Assembly (NCBI RefSeq): GCF_007655135.1
Contig: NC_045131.1
Coordinates: forward strand, 12,632,001 to 12,696,000
Source of the DNA: Punica granatum
Taxonomy: Eukaryota; Streptophyta; Magnoliopsida; Myrtales; Lythraceae
Length of the DNA: 64,000 nucleotides
Direction: 5' to 3'
How positions within the stretch are numbered: the first letter of the stretch is position 1; each line of letters starts with the position of its first letter. Below, one piece after another: positions 1 to 12,533 of this stretch. The notes beneath the pieces are model-generated. The model did no database searches, was not told where the DNA came from, and was given only the letters and a program-made list of their open reading frames with translations. Both the position numbers and the translations under genes were made by a program.

Positions 1-2203
1 GACAACAGCCTTCCCTGTCTTAACAGCACACCTGATGATTTATCGAAGCTTTCTGATCTTTCTTGACTTATTCAGTTTGTCCGATCACTAGAAGAACAGC
101 ATCAGCAGCTACAATCAGAAGCTATAGATGCCTCTGCAGTGATTGTCATCATAATCATCATCGACTTCTTATCATCTCCATTACCTGAGAGAAACTAGAA
201 GCTGATGCTTCAGGTGTAAGACTGGAAAAATGAACGGGCAATGAACATTTTTAGACAAAGAGGTGGGAATATTTCCGTTGCACAGGGGCTTGTCTTGCTC
301 GGCATGGCGGCTCCAAAAGGCTGCAGCCAGGACAGGTTCCTTTTGATGTGTCTGATGATCAGTTGCAAATTTGAGCCTCAGTCGACTGTTAAAAGTTCGG
401 AGCATGGTTTCTCAAGAATTTGTTTTTCAAAACCTCGATCTCAAAAATTTCATTAGATTTTCTGGTGAGGAGATGAATGAAAAAGCTACTAGAATAAGAA
501 CAGTCTCTATCTGTACTATTAAGAATAGCTTTAGTACTCATTTCTCTCTTTCCTAATATTCTAACTTTGATTTTCTGGGTATCAAAAGTCAAAAAGTAAT
601 CATATATGCATTACGGCATGCCATTTTATGTAACCTAAACTATGTGAGAGCACTTGGCATGCCATTTTATGTAACTTATACTACGTGTGGCATTTCCAGA
701 TCCTCCTGAAAATAGAAGGGCAGTTGAAATTATGTTGTGCAGATGTTTGAAAGAAGAATTTGGAAGGCATAGAGAGCCATCTGCTGTTCGGCACCGTGGC
801 TGCAGCATGGTAGGGCTCCTTAGAGCTGTGTGATCAAAATCAGAATCCGAGTTACTGAGTCCTTCTAACTGAGAATTACTGTTTCTTGGCAGCCAGAATG
901 AAGGCTGTTATGCGATTTAAATCATTCCGGAACCATGTTGACGGATGCTGAGTTCTTTATGCAAATCACAAGAGTAAAAATGAGGTTCTGCTATTGGAGA
1001 AGCCCTCAATCGCAGCCTTCTCCGATTTATAGCTGGAGCTGGTATTTGAAAAAGAAAATGGCTTTTGGAATTTCACATATTTCTCTGGCATGCAGAAAGA
1101 ACTACAAACAGCAGCATGAACAAGGAAGGAGAGCAATTGTATATGTGTTTATGTAGTTCATTGAGTGTACCATTCCACGTCAAATGTTGGTTAACCCTTA
1201 TTGGCTTGTGATACATGCCGCGGGGTATACCGGTTACATATAAGACTTTCTTCAAATTTGTTGGCCCAAAAAAATTATTATTTGTGAAATGAACTTATGA
1301 TTACCAAAATGTTCATTGTGGCAGCCGTGACGGGGGCTTTCTCCAGTTCCAAGATAAAAGGAAAATCTGAGCCTCAATTACTTCAAGTTGTTCATCTTTA
1401 GTGATTTTCGAGTGATTCGGATTCAGTGTGGGTTGGTAACCGGGATTCATAACGGCCCGTTTACATGTGTTTCCATATCCTGCCTCAATTCTTCTGCGTC
1501 GTTAGGATTTTGAGTTCCAGCATTCTTTCGATGGTTTTCTCTCTCGTCATCTCCTGAAGTTCCTTTTTCTGATATTCATTGTTGCTCAGTGACCGGCGAG
1601 CTAGAGACTGGACTGCTTTTCACTGTTGCAAGGCACCCCCCCTCATAGACCGACTGCAGGAAAATTTAGATAATCCAACTGCAGGGTCTATGAGGAGTTC
1701 CTTGCAGCCATGGATGGGTTCTCAGGTCCCTTCAGTTTCCCATGTCGGTATCCTGGTGGTGGCTTGGAAGATTGGCCACAACCATGGCGGTGGTTCTTTC
1801 TCTCACTTCTTTGCTCTGAGAAAGTTCTAGTCGGAGCCTTTACCTAGCTCCGTTCGAGTTCATCTACCCTGATCTTTTGAGAAAATATTTCCCTCAGACG
1901 AGGCAAATATGAACTTTGTTGGGTTGTTGCAGAATGCAGTGTTATCCAAACTTTTGCAGGCTTAAGGGCAGAGGAGCTGGGAACTCCAGCATTGCAGTAA
2001 AGATTTCCGTGTTGTGAAACAATGCTACTCGGTATCCAACCGACACGATGGAAGCATTGAGGTGGAGTTGCTATTTCGGTTCAAATACAACACGGGAGAT
2101 ATTATTTGGTTCAATGCCTACACCTCACCCATAGCTGTTACTTTAAGAGACATAAATTTGGCCGTAAGTCTTTTTTCCTGATTTATAAGGCGGTGCTTTT
2201 CTT
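1..2203. other. Left-edge region with a possible remnant of a plus-strand gene end
   Basis: No confident gene here. A pyrimidine-rich acceptor-like site near 75 precedes an open stretch rich in Gln, Glu and Leu (about 76-140). A second acceptor-like site at about 697 is followed by an open stretch encoding PPENRRAVEIMLCRC and ending at a TGA near 830. Together these could be the last exons of a gene that starts left of the window. The family is not recognised, and the donor between the two stretches is weak. From about 835 to 2203 only short chance ORFs are seen. Around 600-690 the motif CATGCCATTTTATGTAAC occurs twice about 50 nt apart. Confidence 0.25.
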
Positions 2204-3718
2204 TTACTTCACATGCTTCAGGAACCAATCCAACATGTCTCTGTGGGCCTCCTCGGCGCTCTTGACCGCCGATTCATCCTCGAGATTGTACCTCACCGAC
2301 CAGCCATGCGAGACCCCAGGGAAAATCTTGACGTAACTCTCAAACTGCATTTAATATTTCCAGTGATTATAATCCTTCATGCAGGGGTTGTGAAATTATT
2401 CCCAATCGAAGGAACAAAAGCATTGAACTTGTGGAATGATCAACTTTCACTTACCTCAGATTTAGCTGACAAAATCTCTCCAAACTTTTTCAGCTCCTCT
2501 GGAGGGGAAGCGTGGTCGATCTCGGCCCCGAGGAAGGCGATTGGGATCTTGACAGCTGACGAAAAAATCAGTGTAACAAAGTAAAAGTTACTCGTGAGGA
2601 TAAAATTACAAACATCTCCGTATTTAGTCTGTAGTGTAGTGCTTTGGTCTAAAAATGAATGCCTTTCCCTACTACCCGTTTTCAGAACTTCTCTTGACTT
2701 GTTAGCTTCAGAGAAATGTTTGACGGCAAAGGGGAGTTGGCTTACCGTCGATTTCATCTTCGGTTATTTTTCCAGGATGTAAAATAACAGCTGCCTGAAT
2801 GTCATTACTGCTAGCCAATTTCACCAGCACCTTCCCTGAAAAATGAAGCCAATGCAAACTCAATACGGCCCGAGCTCGTAACAGCTCCCGAGGTAGGGGT
2901 TATTTATTTTCCTGCCGAAGCATCCTGGTAGATAGATAGGATTCGAGATCGTCACTGTTACCTCCCCAACAGAACCCGGCAGCGCCTATCGCTCGCACGC
3001 CTTTGGCCTTTAGGGCGGCAATCACTGGCTTCGCATCTTCATATCCTTTATCCTGAAAGATGTATGTACATAAAAGGTTCTAATTTCTGGTATATGTCGG
3101 ATTTTGGTTAGAACAAAGGACCAAATCTAACCTTTGAACAGCCTTTAAACCTTACTGATGTCAAGGCCGACAATCATTGAAGAGACTTACCGGGCTATGC
3201 AGTTTTCGCCACGCCTCGCGATCGAAGTTAGGTTTACTCAGGTCTACAGGGTCCCCGTACAAGAAATCGGGAACCACGACTAAGAATCCGGCCGCTGCGA
3301 CTTTGTCCGCAAGTTTCCTTCACATCAAAAGAGCTCCAGTCATGACTAACCGCAAGAACATACATCTTGTCAACGAAAATATCGTGACAGATTCGTCGTT
3401 AATCAAGCAGAACCCTTTCCTCGCAGGAATCATACCTCAGGTTCGGCGCTTCGTAACCTGAAAGAAGGTTTCAGAAGAGTAAAGATTAAACAACAGCATT
3501 GAACGAGCAGAGAAGCTACCGAAAGAGAGAAAATTGATGGATGGCGGGGTAAAACTTCCGACCGACTCACCGAAAACATCGGCAATGAGGACGACCGCGA
3601 GCTCGGAATCAGAAGGGCCGGTGGTGTAAGTCTTCAGCCCCGCAAGCTCCTCAACTATCCCTGCTCCAGCTCCAGTCGAGAGGCTTGGTGGGTGCTCAAA
3701 GCACTGAGGGCCTGACAT
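2204..3718 (-). CDS. Dienelactone hydrolase family protein, copy 1 (7 exons)
   Basis: This is a small alpha/beta-hydrolase of the dienelactone hydrolase family; plant members are often labelled endo-1,3;1,4-beta-D-glucanase-like, but the true substrate is unknown. Exons, in transcript order: 3571-3718, 3436-3457, 3191-3317, 2962-3052, 2746-2835, 2455-2555, 2204-2344. They total 720 nt and give 239 aa, the usual family length. The ATG opens MSGPQCFEHPP. The nucleophile motif GFCWGG places Cys at about residue 127, the acid Asp lies in AEIDH at about 173, and the His in PGVSHGW at about 206, so the triad looks complete. No signal peptide is obvious. A tandem paralogue with the same exon pattern lies upstream at 4997-7337. 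The second exon is only 22 nt, and the acceptor of exon 3 is AAG rather than the usual CAG. Family assignment is secure; the reaction is not. Confidence 0.9.
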
Positions 3719-3820
3719 TTTTTTTTTTTTTTCCCCCAGGAATCGGTTGACTGATTTGGTGGAGATGGTTGACTGCTCTTCACTGATTCTTTGATTTCCT
3801 AATGAGAGGGGAAATGAGAG

Positions 3821-3830
3821 TTTATATATA
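3821..3830 (-). promoter_or_regulatory. TATA box of hydrolase copy 1
   Basis: On the minus strand this reads TATATATAAA, about 103 nt upstream of the ATG at 3718. That spacing would give a 5' UTR of roughly 70 nt. No equally clear box was found in front of copy 2. Confidence 0.5.
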
Positions 3831-4996
3831 AAAGGGAAGGACACATCAAATCAATGTCATTTTCTTGTTCCTCCCTTCTTGGTTGGGACGATTTGGATTT
3901 GTAATGGCGTCACCCCATGCGTCATAAAACGACAAATGGGCACAAATTCGCAGGTTGTGATTCCGACCGCCCCAGTGTTGTGTCCTTGTTCTTTCTCCAA
4001 GATAATTTGAACAATATTTGTAATTGTAAACTCCAATGTCTGAATTGGCAGTTCATTCGAATATCCAGGCTAAAGTTTGGTGCGTGCGCGTCATATTTTT
4101 CACGTGCAGTTCTGATCGTTTTCCGCGGTTGCTCGTTTCGTTCAGTTCGCTCACGCTCGACTATCTATCCGACGATGAGTAAGGGGTAAAAGAAAATGGC
4201 GAGTCATGGACAGTTATGAAGCTCTTGACAGAAAAAAGAATCGTGTTTTCAAATGCCGAACATGAAACGCTCTGTACTTGCACGGTCGTCATGCTCAAGG
4301 TCCAAGGTCGGTTGTCGAATCGAATTTATCGGATGCCTTAGCTGGACCTTTCCCGACCCTTTTCGTGGATGCATGACCGACGACAGAGCCCGTCTCCAAG
4401 TGCTGATTCCACGCTCCCGAAGGTCTGGAGGGACCCTGCTAAGGATTCGGCATTGGAGTGTTTTTGGCGAGTGTTGGAAGTCCAACGAATTTCGAACGGG
4501 TTTCAATTAGTGAATTCGAGCTAGATCAGCTCACTAAAAAGAGCACTCTCAACGTGATTTTCTCCGTTCACAAAAATCGAATATGAAATCTTATTTAAGA
4601 GAAACAAACGCCGAACTACTTGCCTTTGTTGGACTTATTGACCTTGGACTTGCGCAATTTCTAGTTTACCATCGGGTTGATTCAGTGGGCTATAACATCA
4701 CCATTAACATACATGGGGTCCTGAATCAACTTCTATATATATTCCAACTAATTTATTTAGAAAACACGTACAATCAAAACCTCAAGTTTTTATGTACTTT
4801 TTCTGGTCAGACGATCGGGTGGTAAATCTTATTATCTTCAAACTTTTAAGTCGCAGTCCATAATCGTACAACAACATGAGAGGATGACCTTCAATTTCAA
4901 ATCCTAGACCTCATATAGTTCCTCTTAGTCTTAGGTTACATAAACCAGTCCGTGAATCAATCGCCTTTTCCTTATTTTTGCAGCGGTGCTTTGCTT
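3831..4996. other. Intergenic spacer between the two hydrolase copies
   Basis: It holds the upstream region of copy 1 and the downstream region of copy 2. Overlapping ORFs on both strands at 4249-4510 show no recognisable domain and look like chance open frames in a locally GC-richer stretch. Nothing else is identified. Confidence 0.4.
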
Positions 4997-7337
4997 TCAC
5001 TTCACATGCTTCTGGAACCAATCCAACATGTCTAGATGGGCCTCCTCTGCGCTCCTGACAGCCGATTCATCCTCGAGCTTGTACCTCACCGACCACCCGT
5101 GTGAGACCCCAGGGAAAATCTTGACGTAACTCTCAAGCTGCATCCACAATTCCCAGCAATCATATAGTTCTTCATCCAGGGACTATGAAAGTTTTCCTGA
5201 GCGAATGCCGAACATGGAAGTCTTAGTGGAACGAGTAACTCTCAACCTACCTCGGATTTGGCTGACAAAATCTCTCCTAATTTTTCGAGCTCTTCTGGCG
5301 GGACAATGTGATCGTTCTCTGCCCCGAGGATAGCAGTCGGGATCTTGACAGCTAACAAACCAACCAGAAAACCTGAGCTTAGTTACTTGCAATGATAAAA
5401 CTAGACCATGCTTGGTTCGGTCTGGAAATCATTGCATTGGCTGCTACTTCTTGACAATGTCTCATGATCCCACAATATGCTTATTGGTTTCTGAGGATGT
5501 TCGGCAGCAACCGAACTCAGCTTACCTTCAATTTCATCTTTGGTAATTTTTCCGGGATGCAAAATAACCGCTGCTCGAATGTCATCAGAACTTGCCAATT
5601 TCGCCAACACCATCCCTGAAACAAGAGGCCGGTTGAGAACATTACTATGACTCGAGCTAGCTAGTAAAAACTCCCAAGTTATTAGGAGTAGTTCATTTCC
5701 TGCCATTTTTTGAGAATTCAGCTGAAGCGTTCCCGAAGACCGATTACATAAGAGATTTATTGTTACCTCCCCAGCAAAACCCAGCAACACCTATCGCACA
5801 AACACCTTTAGCTTTCAAAGCTGCGATCACTAGCTTCGCATCTTCGCATCCTTTATCCTAAAAGAAGAGTTCAAATGACATCCAAAATTCAGAGTTCGTT
5901 GGAAATTTTAGAATTAAATGAAAAATCAGGGCTTTGTTTCAAACAACCTCTAAACCTATATGTGTTATCATAAAAGCTTAATAAACTGATAGAAACCCAA
6001 AGATCATGCTGGAACTACGTCAGACCGAAATGGATGGCGGTGTTTTGACTTATGGGACAGAACAGAAGTGGATGAACATAGTACTTAAATAACATTCTGC
6101 ATAAACTCGGGGTCGGTCATTTCTTTCTCCGACTTGATGTCCAAACTAACAAGCTTTCAGTGAGCATAATGCTTACTTTGCGAGTCTCATGCAATTCTTT
6201 CTCGTAAAATCAACTAAGGTTTCAAGCTGTGGAGCAAAGAGATTTACCGGGCTGTGCAGTTTTAGCCATGCTTCTACACTAAAGTCAGGTTTATTCAGGT
6301 CGACAGGGTCACCGTACAAGAAATCGGGGACTACTACTAAGTATCCAGCTGCCGCAACTTTATCTGCAAGTTTCCTGTTACAATATCGAAAGAGCTTCAG
6401 TTATATGCTCACTGCTAGCAAGTAAATGTCTGCAACAAGAAACTTCGTGAGTTGAGAAGGTCCTATTGCTAATGAACCGTGATCAGTGACATGACAACCA
6501 AACTGTTCGGTCCAAAACTCAAACAACATACAGATAGTGGGATGGCACTGATAAGGGAACGACAGGTACTGCCGATAAATGATAAATCGGAGAAGCAGAA
6601 TATATCATGCCATCGCAGGAATCATGCCCCGGGTTTTTCCTATGTTTGGATTGAGTGGTTCAGGGGAGTTTTGGACGGGAAGGGGTATGGAAGTGTTACA
6701 AAACCACTCCAAAGACCTTATTTGGCAAATTTTTATAAGGTTCTTGCAGGGGTTTGAAACACCAAGATCACAATTCCTAAACCTCCAAACTGGGAGGTTT
6801 AGGAGGTTATCAGACATTTCTTCATGAAAAGATAACAAATTTAACATTTCGGGCCCGAAACAACTCCGAAATAACAAATCGAATCGAGTCAAACCCCTCA
6901 TCACCCTTTAATTAGTTCTATCCGAAAAAGGGTTTCGCGACCTCTCCATACCCCTCTCAAAACCTTTCCCTCCTTAGAATTTCATAGCCTTCCAAACCCC
7001 TCCCCCTCCAACTAAATCATACCTGAGATTCGGCGCTTCATAACCTGCGAGACGCATAGGGAAAAGAATACAATCAACTTACAGCAGAAACATGTACAGG
7101 CAGAGAAAGTAAGTATGATCGAACAACAGTACTGAACGAGTAGAGGAGTTGCCGAAGAAGATCGATGACTGGTAACGCTTCCGACTCACCGAAAGCATCG
7201 GATATGAAGAGGATGGCGAGCTGGGAATCGGAAGGACCAGTGATGTAAGTCTTAAGACCGGCGAAGTCATCGACCGTCCCATCTCCGGCTCCAGTGGGAA
7301 TAGTTGGTGGGTTCTCGAAGCACTGGGGACCTGACAT
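4997..7337 (-). CDS. Dienelactone hydrolase family protein, copy 2 (7 exons)
   Basis: This is the tandem paralogue of the gene at 2204-3718. Exons, in transcript order: 7190-7337, 7023-7044, 6248-6374, 5767-5857, 5526-5615, 5251-5351, 4997-5137. Every exon has the same length as in copy 1, so the product is again 239 aa. It keeps GFCWGG (Cys nucleophile), AENDHIVPP (Asp) and PGVSHGW (His). The region after the Asp reads NDHIVPP here and IDHASPP in copy 1, which suggests possible divergence near the active site. Intron 2 is 648 nt, against 118 nt in copy 1; the extra sequence carries a strong hairpin and looks like an insertion. All junctions keep the frame, so the gene appears intact. Last codons read MLDWFQKHVK then TGA; copy 1 ends with TAA. 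Confidence 0.9.
6640..7010. repeat. Insertion in intron 2 of hydrolase copy 2, with hairpin
   Basis: Most of the roughly 530 extra nt in this intron lie here. A perfect 11-bp stem, CCTAAACCTCC/GGAGGTTTAGG with a 6-nt loop, sits at 6776-6803. Purine-rich tracts near 6650-6700 are roughly mirrored by pyrimidine-rich tracts near 6940-7005 (compare GGGGTATGGAAG and CTCTCCATACCCCT). It looks like a decayed palindromic MITE, but clean ends were not found. Confidence 0.4.
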
Positions 7338-7584
7338 TTTCCCAGAAAGGAATGAATCAGTTTTTTTTTTTTTCTTTTGAAGTTTCTACTTTGAGAGGGA
7401 ATGAAATAAATGAATTGGAAGGATGATGAAGACAAGGGGAAATAGCCAACTCCCCTGTTCTTCTTCCACGTTAGAGTTTTTTTTTTCCTTCTTTCCTTTT
7501 AAAATTTTCCAAGATGATTTTTAATAAAGAAAACTCGACCAATCCTTACGTGCCACGTTGTAGAGCAATCAAGCCGAGTCGAGT

Positions 7585-7760
7585 CCGAACACAAGAGGCT
7601 CGAGCTCAACTCATACGTGAAAGCTTGAGCTCAAGCTCGGGCCGAGCCTCAAGAGCCGAGCTCAAGCTGACTCTTGGGCGAGTCGAGCGGCTAGAGTTCT
7701 AGCTTTTCGGGCTAGGTCCAATCAAGGTAGGGCATGCACATTAGCTCGAGCTCGAACAAT
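7585..7760. repeat. GAGCTC/AAGCTC-rich low-complexity patch
   Basis: Within this patch, short variants of GAGCTCAAGCTCG and CGAGTCGAG recur about ten times. It is locally GC-richer than its surroundings. Such patches are common near decayed transposons in plants; no ends or coding capacity are visible. Confidence 0.45.
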
Positions 7761-7959
7761 TTACGAAATGCCTCAACTTACTTACGCTCTTATCACGTGC
7801 CATATATAACTATACGTCATTTAAGTTTTGTTTAAATTAACAAAAAAAAGTGATATCATGCTGATACTGATATCAAACCAAACCGATAAGGGGTGAATTT
7901 TCATACTAAAAAAAGATTGTTCCTGCCAATATATATTGATAATAACGACCAGGGATCAA

Positions 7960-8075
7960 AAGAGTGAATAGCACAGTGGTGCACCTCTCACCTGGTGACT
8001 AAGAAGTCTTAGGTTCGATATCCAGTAAAACTATTCGTGGTCTTTTATTAAATATTTAAAATTTATGTATTAAGC
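7960..8075 (+). mobile_element. SINE-like tRNA-derived head with A and B boxes
   Basis: TAGCACAGTGG at 7969-7979 fits the RNA polymerase III A-box consensus, and GGTTCGATATCC at 8012-8023 fits the B box. The spacing of about 43 nt is normal for tRNA-derived promoters. The sequence between them does not fold as a functional tRNA by eye, and an AT-rich tail follows, so a SINE is more likely than a tRNA gene. Target-site duplications were not identified. Confidence 0.5.
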
Positions 8076-8128
8076 CCATGACCTTCCTTGCAATCGAAAA
8101 AAATAATAATAATAACGGCCAGGGCTTT

Positions 8129-8147
8129 TATATATATATATATATAG
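8129..8147. repeat. TA microsatellite
   Basis: A (TA)n run of about nine units. Confidence 0.85.
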
Positions 8148-8493
8148 CTAAACCCTTCATTTTATTTTATTTTTCTGGTCGAAGGATATGCACACAGTTT
8201 CGTTCGACTTCGAGTTTGCCATTTTTGGACCCATTTATTTCATTGGGCTTTCCCCCATAAAAGAGAGCATTATGGGCTTTAATTATTGGGCTAAAACCAT
8301 TTTCTGGCCTACATAAAGCCTTCTTTGCATGCATAGGTATTTTGGGAGCTGATCAGGGCAGCCTTTTCACCTTTTCGTCCTGGTAATTAATTTAAATCAT
8401 CATTATCGATAATTCAGATGGATTAACAGCTATTAAACATGAAAATATTATATATGCTCTACAAGTTTGAATAGATCTATGTATATCTCTGTG

Positions 8494-8553
8494 TACATAT
8501 ATATGTATATATGTGTGTGTGTGTATATAATATATATATACGTGTGTGTATAT
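8494..8553. repeat. Compound TA/TG microsatellite
   Basis: Alternating TATA and GTGTGT tracts over about 60 nt. Confidence 0.85.
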
Positions 8554-11500
8554 GTCCTCTTCCGTAAGCATTGTTGTTCTTTCTTAATTTCTTCCCTTTC
8601 GTTTATTTTGTAGGGTTTTTCAGATTATATATCCTTTTAGGGTGTCTTTGAAGTAGTTATGATTAGTTAGGCTAGAAAAGTGAAAACGGGGAGTCATGGT
8701 GTCCCATAACGACATTGTTGAAATTAAGGCTTGTATTAATTAGGCTCATTAGTTATTATTCAGTCACAATCGATCCTTAATCGGATTTCAACACGTAAAA
8801 TTTATCATCATCATCTCATATCTTTGAAATTATTAAACGAGGGAGTAGATTGAAGCTTTGAGAAAATTGAAGAAAACTGTACGGAATTATGTTTGTCGAC
8901 GGATTGTGACTGCTAGGGCTGAATTGGTAAGAGCCACTTGATCGTATAATGATGTGTCTAAGTTGAAAATTCTTCCCCCAGTGGTGGAGTTTAGATCTGT
9001 TTCTCTTCTTAATAGAGAAAATAATTTTTCTATAACCCTGTCTCGTCATGGGAGAGAAAATACAAAATGTATTGAATCAAACAAATTGAATATTGACTTA
9101 TAATATAAACGTAATAGACTAAAAAATTAATGCATCGGAATCTTTTTTTTATTCTTTCACATCATGTTAGCGTAAACGGTATTGGCTTTTTTAAAATATA
9201 TTTTTTCTTCGGTTTGCCCTTCCTAGTATTCAAAAGTCATATGGACCCTGACTAATCTAAATTCAAGCCGTGGATAAAACTCACCCAAGTGTGACTTTTT
9301 TCCATTTATAAAAATCGAATTCAAAATTTTATTTAGAAAAAACAAATGTAAAATCATTTGAATGAGTTGATTATTTAAGATTTTTTTCTTTTTTCTAGTG
9401 TGCATTGACTTTTCAAGTGATAAAGTCTCTTTGACACAATGATTTTCTAAGGGATGGTGGGCACAGAAGCAAGCTTAGCCTTATTTTCCAAAATAGTCCA
9501 ATTTAAAGTTCAAACCATCCATAACTTGAGATTTTACATATGAAATTTGATAGCATTTGAAGCATCCCTTAAAATACAACTTTTAAAGATAGCTCTAAAT
9601 GATAACAAGGCTATTATTATTTAGTAGTTAATTTGCTTTTTTATTTTGAACATATAACACTATAAGTTTTAAATAATTAAGTGTCTTATATTATTTAACG
9701 AGTATTTTAATATATTTAAAAATAATAGATTTCTTATTAAAAAAAAGAGTCTTACTATTCACGAGATATTTGACTAATTATTTTTCGACAACATATGGCA
9801 TGTTGACTTTTGGTTGGCAACCCTTTAAGGAGCCTCCGATAGAAGTTAAACTTTTCACATATGGAGGGCGTCTAGAGGCTAGAGCATATTTAAAATTGCA
9901 TTTTTATGAATGCTTAAAATATTATAATTCTTACTATTTGAAATCTGACGAGTCATATTATTTTACTGATGCCTTAATACTCTATCATAAAAAAAAATGT
10001 CTTACTACTTTGGATGAAACACTTTAAGTATATAAAATAATAAGAAATAAACTAAATAGCAATAATTACACTAAAACTAGTAGGTTTCTTAAAAACTAAA
10101 ATGCAACTTAAAAACGACGAGTTTATTACATTCTAGCTATAATGAGGGTTAATCTTAAAAATAAGAATTTTTTTATTAAATAACAAGACTTTTATTATTT
10201 AACCAAGAAGCTTCACTGACACTAATTTAACACATTATGTTATGTGATTCTCCGACCGGTCTCTGTAAATTCCTCTTTTAAGGAGAATTATAACAGAAAC
10301 AATTCAATCATTAACTGTATGATATGAGATTTTGAAGTGTCACAACAATTTAATTTAAAAAGTTAACATTATTAGATACCATGTGATTTACCCTCACATG
10401 TGGGCCGTATCAGTTTTGAAGGCATCGCATGAAATATAATTAATGGTGACAAATATGTGCGGGACATATCGAGCATGCTCTCTAATACCATGTGAGATTC
10501 TAATGTGTCAAAACTAATCTAAAAGGTTAAATGCGCTGTATTTTATTTATTTATTACTGGACGACCGACTTAAGTGAACTTCCATATATTCCAGCTCATT
10601 TATTAAGCAAAAAATAGAGAAACATGTTTCAACAAAATCCATTCATTTTGAATTATTTAGATCTTTTTATTTTATAAAATTAAAATTACATATATCTTGC
10701 CGACCCCTAAATAGTAAAAAATATGTGCAATGATATCCTTACGGGCAGGTGCCATTTTGTGTTTTATTTACTTGTGGTGGTTGTCCCAATCAGAAGGGCA
10801 CTCTTTTGTCAATGTAATAATTGGGGCTCTATCCATTAGCTTTTTGGGGGAATGTTGTCTCGTTTTCATCCCTTCCACAATTTCGCATCTCTTCACGGTT
10901 GGCTTTTTGATGTTATATTATATAGTTTTGATCTCATGAAAGATTCTTAAGTAATGATGTGTCGAGGTGCTTGTTGTTATTAACGTGGCAAGGATTTTCA
11001 TAATTAATTATCATCAAAGTGAAAGGGATTAATAATTTCATGATTAATAGAAACTGAAAATGAAAGTTCGGTATAGTGATATAAACTCATCCTCTATCTG
11101 ATCAAATTGAGATTAGATTTTTTATTTGATTATTATTATCAATTAGTTTAGTATACTCTTTTTTTTTTCTCCTTCTCATAGACTCGTATTATACTCATGG
11201 TCCTCTATTTAATGTAAACAATAAAAAAAAAATCCTAGTTGAAAGGACCACGAGAGCTTATTTCCAAAATGAAGCATCTTCTGACATATCTCTTCTTATG
11301 TGTCTATATATAAGTATGCCAGCCATGTATTGAAGGCTACGTACAAAAGCTTGATATACATGATAACGTGGTTCATATATTGCGCAACTTTTCATCAATA
11401 TGATCACTTTGTTATGAGGTCTTTGAATTGGATAGCCGGAGTTTTTTGTTTTCAATTATAAGGGAGATTTATGAACCTAATAGCTGGAGTAATAATTCTT

Positions 11501-12508
11501 CGTTTTTAAGTCAAATGTACTTATATCTTTCTCCATATGATCTATATTATTTATATCACGTTACATATAAAATTTTAATTATCTAAAAATAAACTTAAAA
11601 ATCTTTCAATTATAAACTTGGCCTAATTATTACCATCATATGCTACGTCTTTGTTTAACTGATCATAAGTACCAATTATATTCTGCTTTGGCACAATCAC
11701 AATTATTGTCGTATTGATTTCCCAGGTTTTATGTTATATATAGAGATGTTAATTCATTCATATATATTTTATATCTTCCTAATGGTGATGTTAACATGTA
11801 ATATTATTTTTTTTTCGGTTGTTAACATGTAATATTATTATAGGTAAGGCACGAATTTATTTATCTAGCTTAATTGCAAGACAATATGGACAAGATAAGG
11901 AAATAGATTATTATTTGGATCTTTAAGCTCAGTTACTAATTAATTAATAAATGTACTATAAATGTTTTCTTATTTATTTATTTATGGTTATTTATTGTGG
12001 AATTCTCATTTAGCTTCTTCTAAAAGATATGCATATCTTGACGATGTACAAGGTCAAGAAAAAACAAAAGAACAAAAAAGGATATCCATATTCCTATTTG
12101 TTATTATTGACGATAATTTATGATACTCGAGAATATATAGCTATAGCTCGGATTTGCCATAATCCAATTCATACAGTACCAACACCTTGGTCCAAATCCA
12201 ATTCATATCAAATTGATCCATTGGGAACATCCACATCCAATAATCCAATGAATTTTGGATATCCATCGTAGCCTCAGTTAAGTTTCACCTGACTTTTGGA
12301 TCCTTCGACCTTCATTAACTACTAATTGATGGACAACTAAATTTCATCTACTGAATCCCTATAATAATTTTCACATAATTTTCAACCACCTACTAAAGTC
12401 TCAGAAAGGACAAACGCACAAATGCTTATATAATTGAATTTTTATGACTTGATTTGGGAGGAAACCAGGTTGGGCTATCAACCAGGCGAACGATTGCCAG
12501 TCTATGTG

Positions 12509-12533
12509 ATATATATATATATATATATATATA
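12509..12533. repeat. AT microsatellite
   Basis: An uninterrupted (AT)n run of about twelve units. Confidence 0.85.

Noticed and set aside
1579..1830. 83-codon plus-strand ORF
   Set aside because: No recognisable motif and no splice-linked partner exons.
4249..4510. Overlapping 85-codon ORFs on both strands
   Set aside because: Mirror-image open frames in a GC-richer stretch, with no recognisable motif.
7969..8023. tRNA gene
   Set aside because: A and B boxes are present, but no acceptor stem or anticodon arm could be drawn; a SINE head fits better.
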